From: Pantoea eucrina
GTDB lineage: Bacteria > Pseudomonadota > Gammaproteobacteria > Enterobacterales > Enterobacteriaceae
Length of the DNA stretch: 64,000 bases
NCBI RefSeq assembly: GCF_001691555.1
Contig: NZ_MAYN01000008.1
Span: 1,072,617-1,136,616, forward strand
Direction of reading: 5' to 3'
How positions within the stretch are numbered: the stretch's first letter is position 1; each line of letters opens with the position of its first letter. This document shows positions 16,510 through 23,659 of this stretch, piece by piece. The notes under the pieces were generated by a model. The model ran no database searches. It saw only the letters and a list, made by a program, of their open reading frames with translations, and was not told the DNA's origin. The translations under genes were made by a program, and so were the position numbers.

Positions 16510-16851
16510 TTACTGGCCCAGCGCCTTTTTAATTGCATTACGTGCCATGACCACATCTTCTTTGTGCAGAGCGCAATTTCCGTCATCGTGATAGCTGAGT
16601 ATCAATTGAAGCACCTCAAGAAGCTCAGGTGCTGCGGCGATGAGATTAAAATCATGAATGGTTTTTTTATCCATAGCCCAAAACCCAAACACTTCGTCGT
16701 ATTCCGCCCCCTTGTTGCTATAAGCAATATTCCTTTCGTCATCACGGTGGCATCCTTGTGTGTCTTCTTGCCTCCCATCCTGATAAACAGCTACGCATCC
16801 GCCTCTGACATCATTAATCCATGGCCCCGGCGTACCCTTAAACTCACTCAT
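16510..16851 (-). CDS. TPGPW-type phage protein (113 aa)
   Basis: 113 residues. The start MSEFKGTPGPWINDVRGGCV and the C-terminal FNLIAAAPELLEVLQLILS are common in small enteric phage proteins, where the LIAAAPELL segment is recurrent. Function not known. GGAGGTTAGATG covers its ribosome site and the stop of the micro-gene in front. Confidence 0.7.
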   Translation of the reverse strand: MSEFKGTPGPWINDVRGGCVAVYQDGRQEDTQGCHRDDERNIAYSNKGAEYDEVFGFWAMDKKTIHDFNLIAAAPELLEVLQLILSYHDDGNCALHKEDVVMARNAIKKALGQ

Positions 16852-16932
16852 CTAACCTCCTGCTATAAACCCCAGCACCATCAGCACGATAAACACTAAC
16901 CAACCGCAGTAGTAATCAACGTCGCTCATCAT
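16852..16932 (-). CDS. 26-residue membrane peptide
   Basis: ATGATG start with GGAGGCACC directly in front, a strong ribosome site. MMSDVDYYCGWLVFIVLMVL and six more residues form one membrane helix. The stop TAG is one base before the ATG of the next gene. Confidence 0.6.
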   Translation of the reverse strand: MMSDVDYYCGWLVFIVLMVLGFIAGG

Positions 16933-16948
16933 GGTGCCTCCAGATATG

Positions 16949-16969
16949 AAAAAGGCCGCCTAAGCGACC
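16949..16969 (-). terminator. Terminator overlapping the end of an early gene
   Basis: Minus strand GGTCGC / TTAG / GCGGCC (one T-G pair) followed by TTTTT. The hairpin includes the last codons of the 16960 gene, just downstream of N, in the position of lambda tL1. Confidence 0.8.
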
Positions 16970-17148
16970 TGTCGAATTGTGTATCCGTAGCCCAGATAGG
17001 CGTTGCGGTCTTGCAGAATCGCAGCTGATGATCGAGCAGCGCTTTCGCCCCTGACCGTTTTAATCACGTAATCTTTTGAGTCCGGTCCGTTCTCAACCAC
17101 CTCAAATAATGGGATGCAGCTGTGATATTGTTCGCGCGACTCTTTCAT
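16960..17148 (-). CDS. Phage protein of unknown function (62 aa), second gene of pL
   Basis: 62 residues from ATG 17148 (GAGGTGAGT in front; a GTG start at 17154 overlaps the N stop). MKESREQYHSCIPLFEVVEN and DYVIKTVRGESAARSS. Coupled to N. Confidence 0.6.
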   Translation of the reverse strand: MKESREQYHSCIPLFEVVENGPDSKDYVIKTVRGESAARSSAAILQDRNAYLGYGYTIRQVA

Positions 17149-17150
17149 AC

Positions 17151-17468
17151 TCACCTCGCCGTTACGTTGTCTTTAGATTTGCGATAGCCAGCACTGAAGA
17201 TGGCTACCTGTGGTAAGCACATCGCTGAATCAACATCGGTGCCTATGTATTTCGCAGCGCCGGCCAGAATCTGTTTGTGATACTCAGTTTCGGTATCGAC
17301 TGCTTTAACTACCCGGTCAGTTACAGGCCGCTTGCACTGGAGTACAACGCGGCTTGGAGTGGGGCGGTGCATTACTTCTGCGTTTACGCTGACTTCACTC
17401 TGAAGGTGAGCTCGACGTTCGCGACGGCGGCCAGATGCTGAACCAGTGAATTGAGTTCTGCGTGTCAT
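17151..17468 (-). CDS. N: N-like transcription antitermination protein
   Basis: 105 residues, first gene of the leftward operon. The arginine-rich motif GRRRERRAHLQ (residues about 13-23) closely resembles lambda N RRRERRAEKQ, which binds boxB RNA, and ETEYHKQI near residue 60 matches lambda N AEYHKQI. The basic C-terminus (YRKSKDNVTAR) is also N-like. A boxA/boxB nut site lies in its own leader (17536-17580) and a matching one lies after cro. AGGAGG precedes the ATG. It should let polymerase read through the terminators at 16949, 16157 and 12062. Confidence 0.85.
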   Translation of the reverse strand: MTRRTQFTGSASGRRRERRAHLQSEVSVNAEVMHRPTPSRVVLQCKRPVTDRVVKAVDTETEYHKQILAGAAKYIGTDVDSAMCLPQVAIFSAGYRKSKDNVTAR

Positions 17469-17535
17469 AAATACCTCCTGAGTGAATTTTGGCGATGGTT
17501 CTTATCCATCCCAAAAGTCACGCTTTGGTACTAAC

Positions 17536-17580
17536 TGGCTTTTCAGCCACGTAGGCAAACCTCGCCATTGTTTAAGAGCT
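17536..17580 (-). promoter_or_regulatory. nutL site (boxA and boxB)
   Basis: Minus strand boxA AGCTCTTAAACA (17569-17580), 19 bases, then boxB hairpin TGGCT-GAAA-AGCCA (17536-17549). The GAAA loop is the GNRA-type loop bound by N proteins. The spacing and boxA match nutR at 20533-20576. Confidence 0.88.
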
Positions 17581-17621
17581 GCTATCCTTTTCTGTGCCTC
17601 TCAGCTTCCTGCTGATGGAAT

Positions 17622-17692
17622 TGAATATACACAATATGTGATTTTATAGTCAATCACAAATCGTGTATGATCTTGCATGTACACATTATGTG
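17622..17692 (-). promoter_or_regulatory. pL promoter with three OL repressor sites
   Basis: Three copies of an 11-bp CAC-N5-GTG element: CACAATATGTG (17630-17640), CACAAATCGTG (17655-17665), CACATTATGTG (17682-17692), centres 25 and 27 bp apart. On the minus strand TTGACT (17646-17651) and TATATT 18 bases on form the promoter, with the first site in the spacer and the second abutting the -35. Confidence 0.85.
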
Positions 17693-17727
17693 TCTGATTA
17701 TCATGTGATTTTATTTTCTGCAGATGT

Positions 17728-17752
17728 AAAAAAGCCCGCTCAGTGGCGGGCT
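17728..17752 (-). terminator. Terminator of the cI-hipA-like-DUF3037 transcript
   Basis: Minus strand AGCCCGC / CACTGA / GCGGGCT followed by six T. It lies between the DUF3037 gene and OL, so the immunity transcript stops before pL. Confidence 0.9.
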
Positions 17753-17817
17753 ATTGGCAGTGCAGGTATAAGAAACCCAGCGCGACAGCTAGGGTATATG
17801 CATTTAATTGAAAATAT

Positions 17818-18636
17818 TTAGTGGGTAGGCATGCTCTTACCAGCGGCATTAAGCATATGCTCAAAGTAACTCGACATGTCGCTGCTGGATAAAAGGTTAT
17901 ACATCTTGTCAGAGTAACCGTGGATCAAGTTCAACTGCTGCGTGTAGGTGCGCTCTTGAGATGCCTCTGCAGCATAAACAAGAAACGTGTTAACATCTTC
18001 TTGCCAGATAGTCTTGGCAGTGTTCATTGTTATTGCCTTCACCGCAGTATCTCCAAGCTTTTGCTTAAGGTTAGAGCTTCTGAAGTCGAGAGTTTCGGTT
18101 AAGTGATAGATTCCATTTTTTAGGAGAAGCTCGGCATAGAGGCCTTCAGCCTCAGACAAAGGGTAGCCCTGAACAACCTTATGATCATGAATCTCATTCA
18201 CGTTTTTCCCTAAAATCCCAAACCGCTCAAATTCATCCTTCAACTCTGTGATAATTCTTTTTTGAGTGACTGGAAGCCTTTTTCCTGATCTAATAGGAGA
18301 GATGTACATCTTATTGATTTTAATGATTTCATTATCATATTCTTCCTTCGAATTGGCTGTAAAAGTACCAATTGAAGATAATGTAATGCTCCCTTGAAAA
18401 AAGGCTACAGCTTGTTCCAATGTTAGGCACGAAAGCATTTTATCAAGCTGATCTTTAAGCTCTCCCAGCTGCTCCATTGAATAATCATTAGTCAGTGCTT
18501 TGATTTTGGTATGTGACTCAAGCACTCGGATATCAGCAACACCTTCTGATGATGTGACAGCAAATCCGACATTGATAGACTCTGCTCTGACAGGATTAGG
18601 TGTTATCCTGATCACACTGTATTTATAACATGTCAT
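17818..18636 (-). CDS. DUF3037 family protein, partner of the HipA-like kinase
   Basis: 272 residues. The start MTCYKYSVIRITPNPVRAES followed by NVGFAV matches the DUF3037 signature (YSVIR..P...R.E..NVG). The rest is helical and lacks membrane segments. ATG overlaps the stop of the HipA-like gene by 4 bases, so the two are translated together, and a terminator follows. I recall that DUF3037 genes are commonly adjacent to HipA-like kinase genes; the joint function is not established. It sits where lambda carries rexB. Confidence 0.82.
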   Translation of the reverse strand: MTCYKYSVIRITPNPVRAESINVGFAVTSSEGVADIRVLESHTKIKALTNDYSMEQLGELKDQLDKMLSCLTLEQAVAFFQGSITLSSIGTFTANSKEEYDNEIIKINKMYISPIRSGKRLPVTQKRIITELKDEFERFGILGKNVNEIHDHKVVQGYPLSEAEGLYAELLLKNGIYHLTETLDFRSSNLKQKLGDTAVKAITMNTAKTIWQEDVNTFLVYAAEASQERTYTQQLNLIHGYSDKMYNLLSSSDMSSYFEHMLNAAGKSMPTH

Positions 18637-19457
18637 TTTAACACCTCCTGTCTTACCGAGCTTAATCGCTCATTTTTGCCAGAACCTGCCCACCAAGTGG
18701 TAAGAGCCTCACGATGCAATGGGTTAATCCAACTACCCGGCATCTCTAGGAAAATTCTATCGATATCATCAACATTTATCTTGCTCATGTTATCGATTAT
18801 TTTCACTGCGGACTCACGGCATGTCGAATCAGTGTACGTCATAGCCTTGATAGAGTTCCAGTTATTAGTCGTGTTGTATCCTAAAGGCATGAGACTGCTT
18901 CCAACCTTGTTTGGCCAACCCATAACCATCGCCGCCAAGCTAAAATCGAAAGCTTGAACTGTAATGTCGCCATTTCGATTTTTCGTGTAAAGGTAATTAC
19001 CAAGGTGCCTATCAATGTTGTATACAAATTGGTCGAAAGCATAGATTGCCCATACTTGCTTTCTTAAGATAGAAGATGATGACATCAAAGCTGAGGCGAA
19101 GTTGATCGCGTCTTGTGGCTTAGACAATGCGGCAAGATCGTAGCGAGAACCAAAAAAATGCTGGTCAGTGGCTTTGTCATAAATCACACGACAAATAGGG
19201 GTCGGCAGACCACACATTTCACCCAATCGAGTACATAGCCATTCAGATGCTGGTATTTGCCGTGGGTTAGGAAGCCCCTTCAGGTCAGAGGTTTCACCAT
19301 CAAATACGCTTTTAACTGCATATTCTAAACCATCAGATGCAATGACAGTATTCTTCAGATGCGCTGTACCACCAAGTACAGGCCGCATAGACTCAACCTC
19401 AAGTGACAACAGAGGTTCTTGAATTGTCATATCATTGAGTTCACTCTCATCGCTCAT
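18633..19457 (-). CDS. HipA-like Ser/Thr kinase-fold protein
   Basis: 274 residues, of the short HipA-like family that pairs with DUF3037, not the 440-residue HipA toxin. Kinase elements visible: Gly-rich LGGTAHLKN (about 28-36), Lys49 in EYAVKSV, catalytic-loop NIDRHLGNYL (Asp149, Asn154) and metal-binding AFDFS (Asp171). All key residues appear intact, so it could be active. No HTH antitoxin HipB is next to it; its neighbours are DUF3037 downstream and cI 92 bases upstream. Lower GC than the late genes. Likely expressed in the lysogen. Confidence 0.82.
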   Translation of the reverse strand: MSDESELNDMTIQEPLLSLEVESMRPVLGGTAHLKNTVIASDGLEYAVKSVFDGETSDLKGLPNPRQIPASEWLCTRLGEMCGLPTPICRVIYDKATDQHFFGSRYDLAALSKPQDAINFASALMSSSSILRKQVWAIYAFDQFVYNIDRHLGNYLYTKNRNGDITVQAFDFSLAAMVMGWPNKVGSSLMPLGYNTTNNWNSIKAMTYTDSTCRESAVKIIDNMSKINVDDIDRIFLEMPGSWINPLHREALTTWWAGSGKNERLSSVRQEVLK

Positions 19458-19549
19458 GAACTACTCCTTGTGCCTGGCAAACTAATTACGCTCTGATCTA
19501 TCGCCAGATGCGTGCTGTGTGTATTTATTCGGCAAATGCCGCAAAATAT

Positions 19550-20197
19550 TTATTCAAACGTCTCTTCCGGCCACTGAGCCTTAACTACCTTACCGATAAT
19601 GCGGATGCTGTGATCGCAGTCGATAATCCTGTAAGCAGGGTTGAGTGGTACCAGATAGCTCACGCCACCGTCTAACTCGTACTTCTTGAAGGTTGCTTCT
19701 GAGTCAGCATTCGCAGAGGCAACGCAGAAATCGCCTGTCTCAACCGGTTCTGCTGGGTCAATCAGAATAAGCATTCCTTCCGGAAAGCTCGGACGCACAC
19801 CCTGTGGTGCAGTCATGGAGTGACCTTTTACCTCAAGCCAGAAAGCTTTCTCGCTGGCTTTACGGGTAGTGGCTACCCATGCCTTCGCATCACTTGCTGT
19901 ATAGCTGCTTACCTCAGAGAACGGGCCGGCCTGCACATGAGAGAACAGGGGGTAGTCATACTGTTTGAAGACAGCGTCAGCATCTTCTCCAAACATTATC
20001 TTTGCCGGCGAAACGCCTAATGCCGCTCCTAATATCACTGCATCATCTGCACTGACTTTTCTTGCACCCAGTTCATAATTCCCTAGGCGTGACGGCGCTG
20101 CCCAGCCACAAAGCTTGGCGAGCTGTACTTGGCTAAGTCCTTTAGCTTCACGTAGGGACTTAATCCTTTCCCCGATCACTTCATGCATAGTTTTCAT
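19550..20197 (-). CDS. cI: CI-like phage repressor with S24 autoprotease domain
   Basis: 215 residues. N-terminal HTH ([20 protein letters not shown], about 20-39), a linker, then the LexA/CI peptidase: Ala90-Gly91 in HVQAGPF as the likely cleavage site, Ser127 in GHSM and Lys171/172 in ATFKKYEL as the catalytic pair. RecA-stimulated self-cleavage in response to DNA damage is therefore expected. It is divergent from cro, with OR in between, and its first operator lies between its start and OR2. Confidence 0.93.
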   Translation of the reverse strand: MKTMHEVIGERIKSLREAKGLSQVQLAKLCGWAAPSRLGNYELGARKVSADDAVILGAALGVSPAKIMFGEDADAVFKQYDYPLFSHVQAGPFSEVSSYTASDAKAWVATTRKASEKAFWLEVKGHSMTAPQGVRPSFPEGMLILIDPAEPVETGDFCVASANADSEATFKKYELDGGVSYLVPLNPAYRIIDCDHSIRIIGKVVKAQWPEETFE

Positions 20198-20210
20198 CCA
20201 TCTAATCTAC

Positions 20211-20275
20211 CACGATACGTGATTACACTATGTACACGAATTGAGGTTGACTGTTAATCACATTTTGTGTGTAAT
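20211..20275. promoter_or_regulatory. OR region: three repressor sites, pR promoter
   Basis: CACGATACGTG (20211-20221), CACGAATTGAG (20235-20245, one mismatch) and CACATTTTGTG (20259-20269), centres exactly 24 bp apart. pR on the plus strand: TTGACT (20247-20252), 17 bp, TGTAAT (20270-20275), so the third site covers the pR spacer. pRM would read left; its -10 may be TAGATT (20204-20209). Confidence 0.85.
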
Positions 20276-20305
20276 GTTGTTGTGTACAACGCCAAGGAGT
20301 AAGCA

Positions 20306-20524
20306 ATGAATAACATTGCACAGCAGCGAAAGAAGATCGGAGTTTCGCAAGCTGTTCTGGCATCAGCCATCGGTTGGGGCCAGTCAAGAATAGCGAATTA
20401 TGAGTTAAACATTCGTACCCCAAGCCTAAATGATTGCCGCTCAATCGTTGAAGGCCTCAGAAAATTAGGATGTCGTTGCTCGCTTGATGATGTGTTCCCA
20501 CCCTCAAAAAGCAAAGCAGCTTAA
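20306..20524 (+). CDS. cro: Cro-like repressor
   Basis: 72 residues, HTH of the XRE/Cro type: IAQQRKKIGVSQAVLASAIGWGQSRIANYE. First gene rightward from pR, with AAGGAGTAAGC in front of the ATG. It is followed within 8 bases by the nutR boxA, the expected place. It should compete with CI for the CAC-N5-GTG sites and shut pRM. Confidence 0.88.
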   Translation: MNNIAQQRKKIGVSQAVLASAIGWGQSRIANYELNIRTPSLNDCRSIVEGLRKLGCRCSLDDVFPPSKSKAA

Positions 20525-20532
20525 GCACCACC

Positions 20533-20576
20533 CGCTCTTAAACAACGGACGCTCTGTCCCACGTCGCTGAAAAGCG
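20533..20576 (+). promoter_or_regulatory. nutR site (boxA and boxB)
   Basis: boxA CGCTCTTAAACA (20533-20544), 20 bases, then boxB CGCT-GAAA-AGCG (20565-20576). Same boxA core and GAAA loop as nutL, located between cro and cII as in lambda. Confidence 0.9.
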
Positions 20577-20648
20577 AAACCAAATCAAACTAACGATTCA
20601 TACGTGACAGCCATCCGGCCGTCGCGCAATTACATATTCAACAAGAGA

Positions 20649-20681
20649 ATTATCCAACATGAGTTCAGCAAACTACAGCAA
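20649..20681 (-). promoter_or_regulatory. pRE-type promoter with CII recognition repeat
   Basis: On the minus strand TTGC-TGTAGT-TTGC (20668-20681), exactly the TTGC-N6-TTGC sequence bound by CII, followed 13 bases later by GATAAT (20649-20654). It overlaps the first codons of cII and reads leftward over cro (antisense) to cI, as lambda pRE does. Confidence 0.85.
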
Positions 20682-20940
20682 ACCAACCGAGAACGAGATC
20701 AACAGAACGCAGACAGATCTCCTTCTCGCAGTTTCACAGATGACCGGGCGAGAGTTCGCTAAAGGTGTTGGTTGCCATGAGTCGAAGATTAGTCGTGCCG
20801 ACTGGCGCTTTATAGCTGCCGTCATTTGCACGGCAAGGATGGCATGGGAAGTAAGCCCGATGGGACGTTTAGTGCAGGAAACCATTGAGGCTATTAGCGG
20901 AAAAGAAAAAGCCCCAAACGCTGGAACGTTTGAGGCCTGA
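20659..20940 (+). CDS. cII: CII-like transcriptional activator
   Basis: 93 residues of the CII family: NRTQTDLLLAVSQMTGREFA followed by KGVGCHESKISRADWRFI, matching the CII HTH with GVDKSQISRWKRDW, and a C-terminal oligomerisation helix. It should activate pRE at its own 5' end to make repressor early in lysogeny. Located between nutR and the replication genes. Confidence 0.9.
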   Translation: MSSANYSKPTENEINRTQTDLLLAVSQMTGREFAKGVGCHESKISRADWRFIAAVICTARMAWEVSPMGRLVQETIEAISGKEKAPNAGTFEA

Positions 20941-20974
20941 TGCGAAATGACTGGATCAATTCACAGGAGTAATT

Positions 20975-21802
20975 ATGAGTAGTTTATCACTGTATTACAA
21001 GGGCAAAGAGAAGAACGGCACGGATACCACGGTGCGTAAAACGTTCCTGGTTCCGCTGTCAGAGCTGTATGTCGAGCCAGGCTATAACGTTCGTGATATC
21101 GATCAGCAGCACGTCGAGGAGTTTCGCGACGCATTTATTGCCGGCGAGTTTGTGCCGCCTCTCGCAGTGCAGGTGACAGGCGATCGGGTCAAAATCATCG
21201 ACGGTCATCACCGCTATCACGGTGCCCAGATGGCTACCCAAGCCGGTCACGAAATTGCCCGTCTTGAATGCAAAGACTTTACCGGTACCGAGGCCGATCG
21301 CATCGCATTCATGGTTACCAGCAGTCAGGGTAAACCGCTCACTGCGCTTGAACGTGCAGCAGCTTATCAGCGCCTGTCTAATCAGGGATGGTCAGTAAGC
21401 GAAATCGCCAGCAAGGTTAAGCGCTCTGTCGCTGATGTTGATCACCATCTCCAGCTGCTGACGTGTGGCGATGAGCTGATAGCTATGGTCAAAACCGGCG
21501 AGGTAGCAGCAACGACCGCTGTCGCGCTGGCACGTGAGCACGGTGCCAACGCTGCCGCTATTGCAACTGAGCAGATGGGTAAGGCTAAGGCCGCTGGTAA
21601 GAAAAAGCTTTCGCGCAGTGCAGCAATCCCGCTGTTCAGTGCTGCTAAAGCCCGTCGCTTGGCTGAACTGCTGGTAGGTGCAGAGATGTCCGGAGAAGCC
21701 GGTAATAAACATCTGGTGCTGGCAGAAGGAACGGCAGAGGAGGTAAGGCAGATTATTGCTGACTATCGCGCCGGAGCGCCCGGCAGGTGGGAGGAGTCAT
21801 GA
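20975..21802 (+). CDS. ParB/Srx-domain phage protein
   Basis: 275 residues. ParB-like N-terminal nuclease fold: VEPGYNVRDIDQQHVEEFRD, VKIIDGHHRYHGAQMA (GxHR-type motif) and SSQGKPLTALERAAAY, followed by an HTH at GWSVSEIASKVKRSVADVDH. No ParA is present, so it is not a partition pair. Located between cII and the O gene; overlaps the latter by 4 bases. In some lambdoid phages such genes occur in this place; a role in replication or regulation is inferred only. Confidence 0.85.
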   Translation: MSSLSLYYKGKEKNGTDTTVRKTFLVPLSELYVEPGYNVRDIDQQHVEEFRDAFIAGEFVPPLAVQVTGDRVKIIDGHHRYHGAQMATQAGHEIARLECKDFTGTEADRIAFMVTSSQGKPLTALERAAAYQRLSNQGWSVSEIASKVKRSVADVDHHLQLLTCGDELIAMVKTGEVAATTAVALAREHGANAAAIATEQMGKAKAAGKKKLSRSAAIPLFSAAKARRLAELLVGAEMSGEAGNKHLVLAEGTAEEVRQIIADYRAGAPGRWEES

Positions 21803-22719
21803 ACCTCGCATATGGAAACGTAACACCAATCAGGTCCGAACTACGGGCCGTGGAGCGTCGTGTGGCAGATCTGGAGGATGGTTACACGCGCATCGCCAAT
21901 GAACTGCTGGAGGCTGTCATGCTGGCCGGAATGACACAGCATCAGCTTCTTATTTTCATGGCCGTCATGCGCAAAACATACGGCTTCAACAAGAAGGTTG
22001 ACTGGGTTAGCAATGAGCAGCTATCTCAGCTTACAGGTATGTTGCCGCACAAATGCTCAGCCGCAAAAAGCTCTCTGGTAAAGCGAAATATCCTGACGCA
22101 GGAAGGGCGCTTAACAGGGATAAATAAAGAGCTGGGCCAGTGGATAAATGAGCCTTACCCGAAAAAGGTAAACTTACCCGAATCAGGTAAGAAAAAATTA
22201 CCCGAATCAGGTAACGGGTCTTACCCGAATCGGGTAACCACAAAAGACACTATTACAAAAGACAATAAAGACAGTAATTCTTCGTCAGAGAATTCTGTCG
22301 AATCCCCTGACTCACCTCCGGCAAATCTTCCTGCTCTTCGTCCTGAAGCAGCAGTCCAGACCCCGAAGGGTGACAAGTGGGGAACCGAAGACGACCTGAA
22401 GGCGGCGGAGTGGATTTTCAAACGGGTGCAGATCGTCTCACCCAATGCCCGCCAGCCTAACTGGCCCGCCTGGTCAAACGACATCAGACTGCTGCGCACG
22501 GCTCTGCAGGTAACGCACCACGATATTTGCGAGGTGTTTCTCTGGGCCAGCCGCGATCACTTCTGGCAGTCGAACGTGCTCAGCCCCGCGAAGCTGCGGG
22601 AAAAGTGGGACACCCTCAAAATCCAGATGAACCAGCCAAACCGTAACCGGCAGGCGCCAGCGGATCAGCAGCCTGCTGCCCACTGGAACAGCCAGGAAGC
22701 ATGGGAGAATTTCATATGA
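21799..22719 (+). CDS. O: Replication protein O-like initiator
   Basis: 306 residues from ATG 21799 (GGGAGGAGTC in front). The N-terminal origin-binding winged-helix domain resembles phage Rep_O: DGYTRIANELLEAVMLAGMT, LIFMAVMRKTYGFNKKVDWV. The middle (residues about 118-175) is low-complexity and its DNA contains the iterons. The C-terminal part (WPAWSNDIRLLRTALQVTHH) is the P-interacting region in O proteins. As in lambda, the origin lies within the initiator gene. Confidence 0.92.
   Translation: MNLAYGNVTPIRSELRAVERRVADLEDGYTRIANELLEAVMLAGMTQHQLLIFMAVMRKTYGFNKKVDWVSNEQLSQLTGMLPHKCSAAKSSLVKRNILTQEGRLTGINKELGQWINEPYPKKVNLPESGKKKLPESGNGSYPNRVTTKDTITKDNKDSNSSSENSVESPDSPPANLPALRPEAAVQTPKGDKWGTEDDLKAAEWIFKRVQIVSPNARQPNWPAWSNDIRLLRTALQVTHHDICEVFLWASRDHFWQSNVLSPAKLREKWDTLKIQMNQPNRNRQAPADQQPAAHWNSQEAWENFI
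22155..22237 (+). other. Replication origin iterons inside O
   Basis: Four 17-bp near-palindromes TTACCCGAAnnnGGTAA: 22155-22171, 22174-22190, 22198-22214, 22221-22237 (consensus TTACCCGAATCAGGTAA). They are followed by an A/T-rich, purine-pyrimidine-skewed stretch (22240-22290), as next to lambda ori. Confidence 0.9.
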
Positions 22720-23417
22720 GACATCTCGTAGCGGCAGTAAACAATCGCGACAGCAGCGCGCTGGCCCGCATGGCCGGTGATGCCCCGCAGCCGGCGGATC
22801 GTCGCCTGCATCAGGAAGTTGAAAAGCTGATGAATGAGTTTTTCGACGGACTGAAACAGGTGTTTCCCGCCTCAGTCAGCACCGCCTGGCGGACTCAGGC
22901 AGACGAAGCCGCCGCCAAACGACAGTGGATAGCCGCCTTTGCGGAGAACGGCGTGACCAGCAAACAGCAGCTTTCAGCAGGCATGCGCCAGGCGCGCGCC
23001 AGCGGATCACCGTTCCTGCCGTCTCCGGGCCAGTTCATCAGCTGGTGCAGGCAGGGCGCTTTTGCCGCTGCTGGCCTGCCGGACGAAGAGACGCTGTACG
23101 GCATGGTAATGACCTACTGCGCCAAACGCGGCGACTACGCATCCCCGGAGCAGTATCCGTGGAAGAGCAACGCCGATTACTGGATGGTCACCGGCCTGTA
23201 CAGCCTGATGCGCGCCAACAACCTGAGCGAGTCTGAGCTGCGCATCAGATGCCGCTCTGAGCTGCGCAAAATGTCCGAACGGATCGAGGCCGGCGAAGAA
23301 ATCCCGGAACCGCGTAAGCAGCTGCTGAAGCTTTCCATCCCATCCACCAGCGAAAAGGCGATGGAAGGTGTAGCCCTGCTGCGCGCCACGCTGAAAGCAA
23401 AACGGAGTGCATCATGA
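22716..23417 (+). CDS. P: Replication protein P-like helicase loader
   Basis: 233 residues from ATG 22716, overlapping the O stop (ATGA). MRHLVAAVNNRDSSALARMA, VFPASVSTAWRTQADEAAAK and PFLPSPGQFISWCRQG are typical of lambda P-type proteins, which bring host DnaB to the O-ori complex. Length and position agree. Confidence 0.92.
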   Translation: MRHLVAAVNNRDSSALARMAGDAPQPADRRLHQEVEKLMNEFFDGLKQVFPASVSTAWRTQADEAAAKRQWIAAFAENGVTSKQQLSAGMRQARASGSPFLPSPGQFISWCRQGAFAAAGLPDEETLYGMVMTYCAKRGDYASPEQYPWKSNADYWMVTGLYSLMRANNLSESELRIRCRSELRKMSERIEAGEEIPEPRKQLLKLSIPSTSEKAMEGVALLRATLKAKRSAS

Positions 23418-23659
23418 CTCAGGTTATCCAGCTGTACATCGAAACTCCGCTGTTGCGGCAGGCGCGCAACCTGACAGCGTCAATCATCAGCCTTACAAAA
23501 ACCGAAGGCCTCAGCGCCGATCAGCTTCGGTCTCAACTCCGGGCTATCGATTTGCTGGCGCGCGAGACGCACGACCTGATTGTTGATGCTGAGTTTGAAC
23601 AGGAAGACGTTCGGGAGAAGGCCGGTGGATATACCGAAAGAGGGCATACGCCTACATAA
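23414..23659 (+). CDS. Phage protein of unknown function (81 aa)
   Basis: 81 residues, helical: TQVIQLYIETPLLRQARNLT and LSADQLRSQLRAIDLLARET. Coupled to P (ATGA). Position is that of small nin-region genes. No family recognised. Confidence 0.65.
   Translation: MTQVIQLYIETPLLRQARNLTASIISLTKTEGLSADQLRSQLRAIDLLARETHDLIVDAEFEQEDVREKAGGYTERGHTPT

Noticed and set aside
18633-19457. Classical HipBA toxin-antitoxin locus
   Set aside because: The protein is 274 residues, not about 440, and no HipB-type HTH is adjacent; the neighbouring HTH protein is the phage repressor with an S24 domain.
20975-21802. Plasmid-like partition system
   Set aside because: Only a ParB-like domain is present, without ParA or a visible centromere array, and the phage has a clear integrase; a regulatory or replication role is more likely.
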